DNA from: Winogradskyella vidalii | Lineage (GTDB): Bacteria; Bacteroidota; Bacteroidia; Flavobacteriales; Flavobacteriaceae | DNA: 64,000 bases | Assembly: GCF_013403955.1 (NCBI RefSeq) | Contig: NZ_JABFDG010000001.1 | Location: 372,001-436,000, forward strand | Direction: 5' to 3' | In this document: positions 23,674 through 33,425 of the stretch, piece after piece | Position numbering within the stretch: position 1 is the first letter of the stretch | How the letters are laid out: each line of letters begins with the position of its first letter | Position numbers and translations under genes: made by a program | Notes under the pieces: generated by a model | What the model saw: only the letters and a program-made list of their open reading frames with translations | Database searches by the model: none | Told to the model about the DNA's origin: nothing

Positions 23674-24009
23674 TTACCCATCTAATTTGTTGACTTTATT
23701 CATCATTTGTACACCATGTACTAAAGTGGCACCGCTTTTTATGGCTGCACCAACATGTATGGCTTCCATCATTTGTTCTTTGGTAATCCCACGTTGAAGC
23801 GTATCTTTTGTGTAAGCGTCGATACAATAAGGACATTGTTCTGTATGTGCTACTGCTAAGGCGATTAGTGATTTTTCACGAGCAGTAAGGGCGCCTTCTT
23901 CAAAAACTTTTCCGTAATAGTCAAAGAATTTGTTTCCTAGTTCTTCACTCCATTCGGTTATTTTTCCAAATTTGCGTAAATCCGCAGCGTCGTAATATGG
24001 TTTTGACAT
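23674..24009 (-). CDS. Small carboxymuconolactone-decarboxylase/AhpD-like protein, ArsS-associated
   Basis: A 111-residue helical protein of the CMD/AhpD fold. The redox motif is HTEQCPYCIDAY (Cys59, Cys62). AhpD peroxidases have His four residues after the second Cys; here that position is Tyr66, as I recall for the ArsS-linked subgroup. LIALAVAHTEQ and IHVGAAIKSGATLVHG are family stretches. It may be a thiol oxidoreductase that reduces an arsenic intermediate or protects ArsS. Its role has not been shown. It is the first gene of the minus-strand run. The 90-base gap to the upstream deaminase gene should hold the promoter, but no clear consensus or ArsR-type operator was recognised. Confidence 0.85.
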   Translation of the reverse strand: MSKPYYDAADLRKFGKITEWSEELGNKFFDYYGKVFEEGALTAREKSLIALAVAHTEQCPYCIDAYTKDTLQRGITKEQMMEAIHVGAAIKSGATLVHGVQMMNKVNKLDG

Positions 24010-24099
24010 AAAATTGTGTTTTGATTAAAAAAATCAATATACAATCTTATGTCGAAGTTGAATTGTAAAGATTACAGAATTTATAAAATTTGGGATAAA

Positions 24100-24573
24100 T
24101 TAATATTCTGTTTTATCTACTTTTTTAGACCATTCCTGAAATGGTTCTAATGCAATTTCACGAGCGAGTTGCTCAAAGGGAATACTTCTTTTTTCGTAAG
24201 GTAATGGGATTTCTTTGTATATAAATTCATCATCAAAACCAATATTTGCGGCGTCTACTTGGTTACTTCCGTAGAAAACTTTATCTGGTCGCGCCCAATA
24301 AATAGCACCTAAACACATAGGGCAAGGTTCGCAAGAGGTATAAATTTCACAACCTTCTAATTGAAAAGAGTCGAGGTTTTTGCAAGCATCTCTGATTGCT
24401 GTGACTTCGGCATGGGCAGTAGGATCGTTGGTTGAGGTCACTTTGTTATTACCGCGACCTACAATTTTTCCGTCTTTTACGATAACGCAACCAAATGGAC
24501 CGCCTTCGTTGTTATTCATGCCTTTTAAAGCAGCATTTACTGCTTCTTTCATGAATTGTTGTTTATCTGTCAT
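24100..24573 (-). CDS. Nucleoside/guanine deaminase (cytidine deaminase-like fold)
   Basis: A 157-residue zinc deaminase. The ligands are HAEVTAIRDA (HAE motif) and SCEPCPMCLGAIYW (PCxxC). The length and C-terminal segment (DEFIYKEIPLPYEKRSIPFEQ) agree with bacterial GuaD guanine deaminase, which converts guanine to xanthine, rather than tRNA adenosine deaminase. It stands alone between the arsenosugar-type run (90 bases away) and tamL (77 bases), all on the same strand. A purine-base deaminase near a purine phosphorylase could serve base salvage, but closeness may be chance. Confidence 0.85.
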   Translation of the reverse strand: MTDKQQFMKEAVNAALKGMNNNEGGPFGCVIVKDGKIVGRGNNKVTSTNDPTAHAEVTAIRDACKNLDSFQLEGCEIYTSCEPCPMCLGAIYWARPDKVFYGSNQVDAANIGFDDEFIYKEIPLPYEKRSIPFEQLAREIALEPFQEWSKKVDKTEY

Positions 24574-24650
24574 ATGATATGAAATGTCTTTTTTATTAAA
24601 ATAAAGGTATTAAATTTTAAAGCGTTGAATGGCTAAATTGAAACATCAAC

Positions 24651-26939
24651 TTAAAATGAATATCCAATCGCAAAGTTAAACACTGGTTCATCAACTTTAA
24701 AATCCAAACGTTGGCCTTCTTCTTCGGCTGGATCGTGAAATGGTGCTGCCAAATCAAAGCGTATTACGAATCCTTGTACGTCTACATGCAGGCCGATACC
24801 GGCACCCATTCCGAGCTCGTTAATAAAGTTGGAGGTAAACTTGTCTTCTTCATCAGTAAATGTGGGATTAGATTCCGAGTTCCAAACATTTCCTGCGTCA
24901 GCAAAAATAGCGCCTTTAAAAAATGAAAATAAAGGAAATCTATATTCTGCATTGGCTTCTAATCTAATATTCCCAGTTTGGTCAAAATAAGTGCCATCGC
25001 TATCTGGGTCGTCTTCCGAATTATAGGTTCCTGGACCTAATGAACGAATTCTGAAAGCTCTTACGCTATAAGGGCCACCAGAAAAATATTGTTTTACATA
25101 TGGAATGACATCAGAATTACCGTAAGGCAATCCATAACCTGCAAATAATCGGGTTGCTAAAGTTTGTGCTTTGTCTTTACCGAAGTTGAGATGAAACCTT
25201 AAATCTAAATCTGCTTTAGCGTATTGTGCATATTGCAAACCTAAAAATGTTTTGGGTTCACCAGGCTCACTATCTTTACCTAATAAACTAATAGAATTTC
25301 CTGCGACATCTAAAGTGGTATTTAAGTAAAATTGATGCGGATCGTTAGCATCTACCATTTCATTATATGTAAAAGAAAAGGTCAGTCCTGAAATAAATTG
25401 TTGGTCAAAACTTTGTTCTAAAAAGGGGTTTTCGTCTAAAATTTCTTGAAATTCAGTTGAGGTTTGCGTCAATTGAGTATAGTTAACCGAAATAGGATTA
25501 AACTCATAAGTGATATACCTATTGGCATTCCAAGAATATCCAAAAAGGGCACTTCCTGAGAGTAAGGCGTATAAGCTACTTCGGTTGAGGTAATTGACGC
25601 CTAAGCTAGTTTTTGTTTTTGGGATAGAATATTCAAAAAAATCTTCGTTAAAAGTTATAGGGAAAATGACTCGTGGGAAAATAATTTCACCTTTTAACCC
25701 AAGTTCTAAACTGCTAAGACCAGAGTTATCGCCACTTAAAAGCTGTGTTTCATAACCCACATTAGTACTAATGTTTAAAGTTTCGCCTCCTTTAAAAAGG
25801 TTTCTATTACTATAAGTTAAGGCTAAGTTAGGACCTGTAAAATTATTAGATTTTGTAACCGCTTGTAATTCGGCACGAAGCGCGCGCTTGGTTAATGGTG
25901 ATAAAAATATATTAGCTTCTAAGATGCCTAAGCTGTCCGATTCTAAACTGTCAATTTCTTCATATTGAATATTGACATACTTGTAAGCGCCAATAGTAGA
26001 AAGGCGTCTGGCTGTATTTTTTGATGTAGTTGGGTTGTAATTATCACCTTCTTTAATTGTAATATACTTATCGAGATGTTTGGGCTTTATGAAAAGTGAA
26101 TCTTGAAAATAATTCTTCTCATTAAACCGTTCCATTTTATTGGTTATAGAATCTTGTAAGTCGTAATTAGGAAAGATGTTAATTTTACTTATTTGGTAAG
26201 GGATTGTTGCTTTTTTAGGAACTTCGGCCTTGAGTTTTAAAAATAAATTGAAACGTTTATTATCGTATTGATTGGTGTCTGCTTGAAAAATGAAAAAATC
26301 TGGATTAAGATTATAGTACCCTTTTTCTTTTAATTTTGAATCGATACGTTGACGTTCAAGTTTCATGTGTGATAAATCAAAATTAGACCCTTTTTGAAAT
26401 GGTGATTTTTTAATTTCTTGCTTTATAGCGTCATGAATAGGTGAGGGCATGGAATCGAGTTGGTAGGTTTCCATTTTGTAAGGCTCTGCAATACTTAACT
26501 CGTAATTGACAGTAGCTTCAGTTTCTTTTTCTTCAAAAGTTGATGCTGCTGTACTATAAAAAAAGCCTTTGTTTTCTAATCGGTTTCTTAGAATGTCTTC
26601 AACTTCAAAAGTTTCAACATCAGATTGGTAAACGGGTTTTTCTCCTATTTTTTTATTTAGCCAGCGGTTAATAAATCCTGGGTTTTCTTTTTGTGCTTTA
26701 AAATGGTAGTAAAGCCCCAAATACATGCCTAGAAATTTTGAATTAGGTTTTGGTCTTAAGGTGGCTTCGAGTTCTGTTTTTAAAGCCTCAATATTATCAA
26801 TTGGTGTTTCTGTCTCAATTTCAATTTCAGCACCACGGTATAATTTTTCATCTTCTGGCAAGTACTTTTTTACACTACAGGAGTGTATAAATAACCCGAA
26901 GAGGATGAGGTAAATATTAAATGTTATACTTTTTTTCAA
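24651..26939 (-). CDS. tamL: TamL: lipidated BamA/TamA-family outer-membrane protein
   Basis: A 762-residue Omp85 protein. The lipoprotein signal ends in IHSC (Cys21), followed by SVKKYLPEDEKLYRGAEIEI, the usual start of Bacteroidota TamL. POTRA domains occupy roughly residues 40-390, and a 16-strand barrel occupies the rest. The barrel contains the conserved VRAFR loop (GGPYSVRAFRIRSLGPG) and ends in NFAIGYSF with terminal Phe. It works with TamB in outer-membrane protein or lipid handling. It starts 2 bases after the tamB stop, so the two are one operon. In Bacteroidota TamL differs from proteobacterial TamA by this lipid anchor. Confidence 0.92.
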   Translation of the reverse strand: MKKSITFNIYLILFGLFIHSCSVKKYLPEDEKLYRGAEIEIETETPIDNIEALKTELEATLRPKPNSKFLGMYLGLYYHFKAQKENPGFINRWLNKKIGEKPVYQSDVETFEVEDILRNRLENKGFFYSTAASTFEEKETEATVNYELSIAEPYKMETYQLDSMPSPIHDAIKQEIKKSPFQKGSNFDLSHMKLERQRIDSKLKEKGYYNLNPDFFIFQADTNQYDNKRFNLFLKLKAEVPKKATIPYQISKINIFPNYDLQDSITNKMERFNEKNYFQDSLFIKPKHLDKYITIKEGDNYNPTTSKNTARRLSTIGAYKYVNIQYEEIDSLESDSLGILEANIFLSPLTKRALRAELQAVTKSNNFTGPNLALTYSNRNLFKGGETLNISTNVGYETQLLSGDNSGLSSLELGLKGEIIFPRVIFPITFNEDFFEYSIPKTKTSLGVNYLNRSSLYALLSGSALFGYSWNANRYITYEFNPISVNYTQLTQTSTEFQEILDENPFLEQSFDQQFISGLTFSFTYNEMVDANDPHQFYLNTTLDVAGNSISLLGKDSEPGEPKTFLGLQYAQYAKADLDLRFHLNFGKDKAQTLATRLFAGYGLPYGNSDVIPYVKQYFSGGPYSVRAFRIRSLGPGTYNSEDDPDSDGTYFDQTGNIRLEANAEYRFPLFSFFKGAIFADAGNVWNSESNPTFTDEEDKFTSNFINELGMGAGIGLHVDVQGFVIRFDLAAPFHDPAEEEGQRLDFKVDEPVFNFAIGYSF

Positions 26940-26941
26940 GT

Positions 26942-29900
26942 CTAATTCTTTTTCTGTTCTATACTTTGATTGGTTTCTTGTTCTTGCTGTTCGTTTTCTT
27001 TTTCAGCTTCGGCTTTGGCTTTTTCTCTTTTAGCTTGGCGTTCTTTTTTCTTACGTAAGATAGCATCCCAAAGCTCGTTAAATTGATTAAACTCTTGTGT
27101 AAAGATTAAGCCAATGCCACTGACTATGGTTTGTCCGTCAATTACATTTTCAAATTCACTTTTTCTAAAGCCTTTTAAACGGTATCTGCCGTCTTCTGTT
27201 ACGGTATATTCCAAGCTAACATTACCAATAATTGGTGTTTCTTCGCCTGTGCTACTACTACCTTGTATATCAACTTCGCTACCAACTCTAACGGTTAATC
27301 TATCGTTAAATAGTTTTTTTTGTGCGGCAATATCTAGTTGAGTTCGGTCTGTTGGTGCATCACCTTGATAATCGGTGTAACTGTTAAGTCCAAAATCGAG
27401 CTCAATACCAGAACCGCCTAAGAGTTTATCTGAAAATGCATTCAGTTGATTTGAAACCGCATCATTTAAATTATCTCTAGCAATAGTTGCAAAACCACCA
27501 GAACTACCGTCGCTACCAGCGTCTGGGTAAAAACGATTGAGTACTAATAATGAGAATACTTGGCGGTTAAGTTCGCCTTCTTGTTGGTTAACTTGTTGCA
27601 CTCTACTATATACTTGCCCTCCAATAGCTCCTTGGTCTTCTTCTGGCATATCTAGAGCAAATGAAATTTTTGGCTGTAATAACTCGCCATCTATGTTAAG
27701 ATACACATTAAATGGTAAAACTTGCTTGTATTGATTTTGTACCGAGGGTTCTGCGCCAGAAATCTGAGCTGCCATAAGCGCTGAAGCTGAGGTTTCAATA
27801 TTGTAAATAGCACGGACATCCAATTCAGCATCAAATGGATCTCCAGACCATGTTACACTACTGCCTTCGTCAATTAAAAATCTTCTATTCACCAAATTGT
27901 ATAGATTAAGCTCGTAGTGGCCATCTATAATTTCATAGCTTCCTGTTAATGTTATACGACCATTTGGTGTCATGTTAAAAATAAAATCGCCTTCGCCAGA
28001 AACTTTAAAGTTATCGCCTGTTTCTTCATCTATAATAATGGTAAAGGCTGCATTTTCGTTTATTTTGAGTGCGGTTGAAATGTCAAAGCCTCTAATTGTT
28101 GCGGTTTGTTCTTCGGTTTGAGTAAGGATGGCATCAGGATTTTCACGATTAACAAAAACAACAACACCATCTCGTTCTTCAATATTGGCAACTGAAGCCG
28201 GCATTACATAGGTGAAATCTGTATCTGAACCTAGGGTTAGTTTGGCATCTAATTTAGGAATTTGTAAATCTCCTGTTAGTTTGGCATCAGCAGTAAAACT
28301 AGCCTTTCCATAGAAGGATTCATTATCTTCGTTCGTGGCATTGAGTACTTGAAAATCAGTTGTTTTTACACTTAAGTCAAATGTAGGGTTAACAAAACTT
28401 TCTGTACCAACATTTCCAGAGAGTACTAAAGCATTGTCATTCTCATCTCGAATGGTAAAATTGCGCATAGAAAGTCCGGCGTTATTGATATTTAGCGTTT
28501 CATTGGCCATACTAAATGGCGCATTGAGTTTAGTAATGTTAAAATTGGCGTTGTTGAATGTTACAGCACCATCATACTGAAGGTCTGCAGTGGTTCCTGT
28601 GACTTTAAAAGCACCAGAAAAACTCCCATCAGTATCTTTAATTTCACCTAAAGATAATGTGTTGAGGGCTTTCATTTTAAATTCGTTGATGTCTAAGTCT
28701 AAATCTAAATTGGCAATGTTGTTAGTCACCGTGTAATCTCCAGCTAAATCAAAATCAATATCACCACCTTTTAATCCGGCATTAAAGGCATAACTGTTGG
28801 TGTTTAGGGAGTTGCCATTAATACTTAAGGTGCCTAGATCGGTTTGAAGTGCGTTAAAATCTTCAATGGTTAAATCGGCAATAATACCAGCATTTACAAA
28901 AGGATCTTCGAGAACAAAATTACCATTTAATAGACCTGTTGCTAATTCTGCTTTTGGGCTTAAATAATTAAAAACTTCATTGATGTCAAAATTTTCAAAT
29001 TCTATAGCAATATGTTGTTTAGGTATGTTATCCAATTTGTCTGTGAGTGCTATAGATTGGTTGTTTTTGGTGATTTTAAAGTCATTAAACTCAAGTTTTT
29101 TGTCGGTTATAATCACTTCATTTTCTTGTGGGATACGCCATTTTTCTTTATTCAATATTAAACAGTCCGAGTCTACTGTAAAAGTCAAACGCTCACGATT
29201 GCCTGTAATTTTAGTATTAACATTCACCAGCTTTTTATCATTATAATAGCCTAAAAAATCGAGAGCCATTTCATGATCAGACTGCTTTCCTCTTATAATT
29301 GTTTTAGGAACATCTAAAGGGCCAGCATTTATATTATTAAAACCTAAATTAAATTTAAAATCATCTTGGTCAGTCGTCATAGAAAAGGCTAGACTATCTA
29401 ATGTGTTGCCACTATAATTAAGATGAGGTATTGTGACGTTAGCGTCTAATTTTCGGTATTTTTCATTAAAATCTAGGGCAATATCTATAGTGTCTAAATC
29501 TTGAACATTGACTAAAAAGACATCGTTAAGCAAAGGAGATTCAGATATTTTACCTTTAAGCTTCAGGTTTACAAAATCTGTTATAGAATCTGCGACGTTT
29601 TCATCTCTGTAAAAATAACTTAAAACATGTCTGTTTATCGCAGTGCTAAAGGTTTGTGGGTTGGTGTTAGACTCTAAATTAAGATTTACCATTTTATTTT
29701 TTAAGGTCACCGAAGTAGTGTCTTTTTCAACGTGTGCAGATGCATTTATTTCACCAATTAAATAACTTCTATTATCGTAAACTATTACTCCTTTGTCTAC
29801 TTTTGCATTAGCGTCAAAATTATCACCGTTACCTTTAAAACGGGCATTTATGTCCATGGCTGTTCTAACGTTACGGTCCATTAATCCTAGGGCTTGCAGA

Positions 29901-32041
29901 TTAGCACCAATAACATTTAATTCTATTTCGGCTTCAGGAGCTACGGAATCTAAAACCACAAATGTGTTGAGCTTCGCTTCTAGATTATCGTCTTTATATT
30001 GTGATTGAATATTACCAGAACCATCTGTGATTTCGCCATTGATGGTTAAGTCTTTAATTGCATAATTATTGAGTTGAAAGGCTGTAATAGTTGCCTTCAA
30101 ATCCGCATTAAGTGTATTTATATTACTTCCGCTTCCTTTAGATTTTAGCGAAAGGTTTAAAGCACCAAATTGCGGATTGTTCAGCAATTCATTGATGTTG
30201 TAATCGTCAATAGTAATTTCGGCATCGTAAGCAATAGTATTTGTGTTTTTAAAATTACCTTTTACCGTAGCAATACCTTGTGTTGTGGTTAGTTTTGCAT
30301 CAGCAGAAATGTCGTCTAGATTTCCGGTTAGTTGCGTAGTAAATAAAATATCTTTTGGTAAACTAACACCTAAATCAGCTTCGTTTATAAATTGAACTAA
30401 ATCGCTTCGTTTTGTTTTTGCCGTAAACTTTGGAATATCAAACTGAAGTGTTTCAGTATTAGTTACATTTTGAAGTGTTCCACGGGTTACAATTTGTGTG
30501 AATTCACCCCAATTAACTTCAGCTTTAGTTAAATTGATATTTGCTAAAGTCCCTTGAGCATTTAAAGTTCCTTTTAGTGGTTTTTTACTTAATGCGTCTA
30601 AGTAAGTGTTGTTTTTTAAATTGGGTTGAAACTTAAAAACTTCAGCTAATGAAAGCTGAAAAGAGGGGAGGTTTACATTAACTTTTGTAGCTTCAGGCGT
30701 GTCTATTAACTCTGAAAGGGAAAGGTAATCTAGATGTGCATAACCTGAAATAGAATTATTATTTAATTTAAAATTTAATCCTTCTAGATTTAGGTTTTGG
30801 TCGGTAACTTTCAAATTTACCGCTAATTGATTAAGGTTTAATCCTGAAGCTTCATTAAAATTAAATGTCTCTAAGTTTAAAGTGGCTTCTTTGTCTTTTA
30901 GGCTAATATCCTTGGCTTTAAGATTGAATTTTGAAAGCGCAATGGCATTAGGATTAAACACATTTTGTTCAGGTTTTGCATTGCCAACTTGGTAATTAAT
31001 TTCATTATTTTCAAAGTCAATAGCTGCAATAGAGGCCTTGATTTGTGGCCATTCAAAGGGTGTGTTTTTACTTGTGGTTTCGTCTGTAGTGTTTATAACT
31101 TGTTTTGGTAAGCCTTCAATTTCGGCTTCGGTAGTTAAGTTGATTTTAGAGTTTTTAAGCGTGATTTTTTTAAGATTAAAATCATTTGTAGCTAAATTGA
31201 TATTAGGGACTCCTGTTGCAAATTCAGTAATAGCAACATCCGTTATAAGGCGGTCGGGTTGCGATTCGTAATAAGCAACCACATTATTCAAAGCGATATT
31301 GTCAAAAGCTAATTTTGGTAAAGGCGCATCTGATGTCGTTGTATCTGTCCTTACGGGTTTTTGAATAAATTTAATATTTGAATTATTAAGCTCAATTTCT
31401 GAAGCTTCAAAAATCATGGCTTCAATATTGGTTGTTTCAAGATTAGCTTTTAATTGACCAATTTTAAATCTAGAATCAATTCCTGTAACGGCATCATTAT
31501 ATATAATATCAAAATTGTTAAAATTCAGATTGCCTATAATTAGGTTGAGTGGTGTAGTAGTGGTGTTTGTTTCAACCGTTGTTGTATCGGCAGAAGCAAA
31601 AGCATCAATTAAAAATTGAAAATTATAACCTTCAATACTATCTTTTCTGATTACATTGGCTCGTAGGCCGTCCCAGTCTAAAGCATCAACACCAACACCA
31701 TTGCCTTTTATCATTTTAAAAAGGGGAATGTTAGCTTCTAAGGATTTTGAATAGACTAAAGTATCTCCTTTTACATCTTCGAGATAAAGACCATCGAGTT
31801 GTAAGTCCCCATCAAATGTTATAAAAAGATTTTCTATGGCAACCTTAGTTCCTGTTTTATCAGAAACGTAATTAACTGCTTTGTTTACTATAATATCCTG
31901 CCCCCAAGGGCTGCGGACAAAAATGATAATCAAAAATAAGAACACAAGAATACCTAGCAGTACTCTTAAGGTTCTGCGTAGCCAACGAAATTTCCTTTTT
32001 TTTGTTGGGGCTTGGGCTGATGTGTTTTCGGAATTATTCAA
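26942..32041 (-). CDS. tamB: TamB-type translocation/assembly module protein
   Basis: A 1699-residue protein spanning the periplasm. It has an N-terminal basic stretch (KKRKFRWLRR) and a signal anchor (about 24-44, VLLGILVFLFLIIIFV), then a very long beta-rich body predicted to form the hydrophobic groove of AsmA/TamB proteins. The C-terminal DUF490 domain is at about 1250-1640 (INGHYELNLYNLVNRRFLI-like IDGHYELNLY, NVYLNIDGELLQPKISF). The last 50 residues are a charged Lys/Glu/Gln coiled tail. Such proteins bridge inner and outer membranes and move lipids or help barrel insertion, with TamL as partner. The start is ATG 32041. A 296-base gap upstream holds the terminator of metX and no gene. 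Confidence 0.92.
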   Translation of the reverse strand: MNNSENTSAQAPTKKRKFRWLRRTLRVLLGILVFLFLIIIFVRSPWGQDIIVNKAVNYVSDKTGTKVAIENLFITFDGDLQLDGLYLEDVKGDTLVYSKSLEANIPLFKMIKGNGVGVDALDWDGLRANVIRKDSIEGYNFQFLIDAFASADTTTVETNTTTTPLNLIIGNLNFNNFDIIYNDAVTGIDSRFKIGQLKANLETTNIEAMIFEASEIELNNSNIKFIQKPVRTDTTTSDAPLPKLAFDNIALNNVVAYYESQPDRLITDVAITEFATGVPNINLATNDFNLKKITLKNSKINLTTEAEIEGLPKQVINTTDETTSKNTPFEWPQIKASIAAIDFENNEINYQVGNAKPEQNVFNPNAIALSKFNLKAKDISLKDKEATLNLETFNFNEASGLNLNQLAVNLKVTDQNLNLEGLNFKLNNNSISGYAHLDYLSLSELIDTPEATKVNVNLPSFQLSLAEVFKFQPNLKNNTYLDALSKKPLKGTLNAQGTLANINLTKAEVNWGEFTQIVTRGTLQNVTNTETLQFDIPKFTAKTKRSDLVQFINEADLGVSLPKDILFTTQLTGNLDDISADAKLTTTQGIATVKGNFKNTNTIAYDAEITIDDYNINELLNNPQFGALNLSLKSKGSGSNINTLNADLKATITAFQLNNYAIKDLTINGEITDGSGNIQSQYKDDNLEAKLNTFVVLDSVAPEAEIELNVIGANLQALGLMDRNVRTAMDINARFKGNGDNFDANAKVDKGVIVYDNRSYLIGEINASAHVEKDTTSVTLKNKMVNLNLESNTNPQTFSTAINRHVLSYFYRDENVADSITDFVNLKLKGKISESPLLNDVFLVNVQDLDTIDIALDFNEKYRKLDANVTIPHLNYSGNTLDSLAFSMTTDQDDFKFNLGFNNINAGPLDVPKTIIRGKQSDHEMALDFLGYYNDKKLVNVNTKITGNRERLTFTVDSDCLILNKEKWRIPQENEVIITDKKLEFNDFKITKNNQSIALTDKLDNIPKQHIAIEFENFDINEVFNYLSPKAELATGLLNGNFVLEDPFVNAGIIADLTIEDFNALQTDLGTLSINGNSLNTNSYAFNAGLKGGDIDFDLAGDYTVTNNIANLDLDLDINEFKMKALNTLSLGEIKDTDGSFSGAFKVTGTTADLQYDGAVTFNNANFNITKLNAPFSMANETLNINNAGLSMRNFTIRDENDNALVLSGNVGTESFVNPTFDLSVKTTDFQVLNATNEDNESFYGKASFTADAKLTGDLQIPKLDAKLTLGSDTDFTYVMPASVANIEERDGVVVFVNRENPDAILTQTEEQTATIRGFDISTALKINENAAFTIIIDEETGDNFKVSGEGDFIFNMTPNGRITLTGSYEIIDGHYELNLYNLVNRRFLIDEGSSVTWSGDPFDAELDVRAIYNIETSASALMAAQISGAEPSVQNQYKQVLPFNVYLNIDGELLQPKISFALDMPEEDQGAIGGQVYSRVQQVNQQEGELNRQVFSLLVLNRFYPDAGSDGSSGGFATIARDNLNDAVSNQLNAFSDKLLGGSGIELDFGLNSYTDYQGDAPTDRTQLDIAAQKKLFNDRLTVRVGSEVDIQGSSSTGEETPIIGNVSLEYTVTEDGRYRLKGFRKSEFENVIDGQTIVSGIGLIFTQEFNQFNELWDAILRKKKERQAKREKAKAEAEKENEQQEQETNQSIEQKKN

Positions 32042-32274
32042 CAGTCAAATATATACGCTCAAAAGTATTACAATTGTCGTAATTGCTATTAATATTAACG
32101 CTCTCGAGATAAAAATTAACTAAATATGACTTTTTTGAAGTGCTCTTTTCGTGCTCCTTATGTGAGAATGTACTATAGATTTTTGGTTTTAAATAACAAT
32201 GAAAAAAATAAATGATTATCCTACGGCTACGGTCGTATGCTTTTGAGTTTAAGTTAAATTTCTTTAAATACAAA

Positions 32275-32299
32275 AAAGCTGAACTAGTCGTTCAGCTTT
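32275..32299 (-). terminator. Rho-independent terminator after metX
   Basis: AAAGCTGAAC (32275-32284) pairs perfectly with GTTCAGCTTT (32290-32299), with loop TAGTC. Read on the minus strand, the stem is followed by a T-run (complement of the A-run at 32272-32277). It lies 39 bases past the metX stop and ends the SAM-controlled metY-metX transcript. The rest of the 32042-32337 gap shows only A/T-rich sequence and a small CCTACGG/CGTAGG-like word near 32220. Confidence 0.85.
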
Positions 32300-32337
32300 A
32301 ACATGTTGTTACCTTACAGTTTGATGGTCTAATTAGC

Positions 32338-33348
32338 TTAAGCGACTAGCGCCTCTAGTTTTTTTTTGTGCGATGACACTTTTGTTTTAAAAATAGGACG
32401 TAAAAAACGGGCTAATTGGTCAAATTCTATTAAAAATGCATCATGGCCATGAATAGATTTTATTTCATGAATATTCACGTTGTCTTTTACACCTTTAAGC
32501 TCTACAAACGTGTGCCAATTCTCATCAGATTTAAAAAATAAATCCGAATTAATAGTAATTATATGAATATCGCTTTCAATGTTTGAAGCTACGTCTAAAA
32601 AATCACTTCTATCTCTAGTGATATCTATGGTTCTCAAAATCTGATTCATCAATTTATAGGCCGACACCTGAAACCTATTTTCTAAAGTTTTACCATGATA
32701 ACTTAACCAAGATTCTATGTTAAAAAGTGTGTTGTCTTTTTTAGAACGTTCGAATTTTTGAGTTAGAGATTCTGGTGTGCGATATAGGGTCATAGCATGC
32801 ATTCTGGCATCTGCCAAAGGTTGCGATGAGTTGTTTAATATAGCATCTTGAATATGACAGTTTGCAATAATCCAATCTGTAGCTCTCCAATCTGTTGCAA
32901 TCGGAATTAAATGCTTTATAAGTTGTGGTTTTAAAGCGGCTAATTCCCAAGCAATACCACCACCAACAGAACCACCAATTACAGCGAATAAGTGTTGAAT
33001 ATTTAATAGGTCTATCGCTAAAGCAAAAAGTTTAGCAATATCTCTAGCCGTAAAATCTTTATAGTTTTTAATTAAATTTTTAGCATTATTATCATAGCCA
33101 TTCCCTAGAATGTTAAATGCTAAAATAGTGTACTCATCCGTATTTATACTTTTGTTTTTTCCTATGATGTCATTCCACCAACCGTTTTCTCCAACAACGT
33201 TTGAGTTGCCTGTTAGTGCGTGGTTTACTAAAACAATTGGTGCAGTGTATAAGGGTTTGCCAAAAGTTTGATAAGATAACTTTACAGAAATCTTCTTTCC
33301 ACTTTCAGTAGTATAATCGTTGAGAGTTATAAAATGTAGCTTTTCCAT
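32338..33348 (-). CDS. metX: Homoserine O-acetyltransferase (alpha/beta hydrolase fold)
   Basis: A 336-residue cytoplasmic enzyme. It has VNHALTGNSNV (oxyanion region), the nucleophile elbow GGSVGGG, and a late acid/His pair in IHGHDAFLIEF. MetX acetylates homoserine with acetyl-CoA, giving the substrate for MetY encoded just upstream. The start is set at ATG 33346-33348 (MEKLHF). A longer frame to 33393 would add 15 residues whose codons lie in a hairpin (AAACAGATG/CATCTGTTT, 33366-33399), so it is rejected. The 77-base gap to metY and the shared terminator at 32275 support cotranscription from the SAM riboswitch. The elbow has Val where most relatives have Met (GGSMGG). Confidence 0.9.
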   Translation of the reverse strand: MEKLHFITLNDYTTESGKKISVKLSYQTFGKPLYTAPIVLVNHALTGNSNVVGENGWWNDIIGKNKSINTDEYTILAFNILGNGYDNNAKNLIKNYKDFTARDIAKLFALAIDLLNIQHLFAVIGGSVGGGIAWELAALKPQLIKHLIPIATDWRATDWIIANCHIQDAILNNSSQPLADARMHAMTLYRTPESLTQKFERSKKDNTLFNIESWLSYHGKTLENRFQVSAYKLMNQILRTIDITRDRSDFLDVASNIESDIHIITINSDLFFKSDENWHTFVELKGVKDNVNIHEIKSIHGHDAFLIEFDQLARFLRPIFKTKVSSHKKKLEALVA

Positions 33349-33365
33349 TTTAATTAGTATTAAGT

Positions 33366-33399
33366 AAACAGATGCCTCCTTTAATAAAGACATCTGTTT
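33366..33399. repeat. Inverted repeat between metY and metX
   Basis: AAACAGATG (33366-33374) and CATCTGTTT (33391-33399) form a 9-bp stem with a 16-base loop. On the minus strand the loop contains AAAGGAGG, a rare strong Shine-Dalgarno word in this genome, but it is about 27 bases before the metX ATG. It may influence metX translation or be incidental. Confidence 0.5.
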
Positions 33400-33425
33400 T
33401 ATATCAACAAAACATGAAATAGATA

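Noticed and set aside
32034-32273. 79-codon frame on the minus strand between tamB and metX
   Set aside because: Low-complexity A/T-rich product without motif; overlaps the tamB start and looks non-coding.
33349-33393. 15-residue extension of MetX
   Set aside because: The upstream codons overlap an inverted repeat and show no MetX-like sequence.
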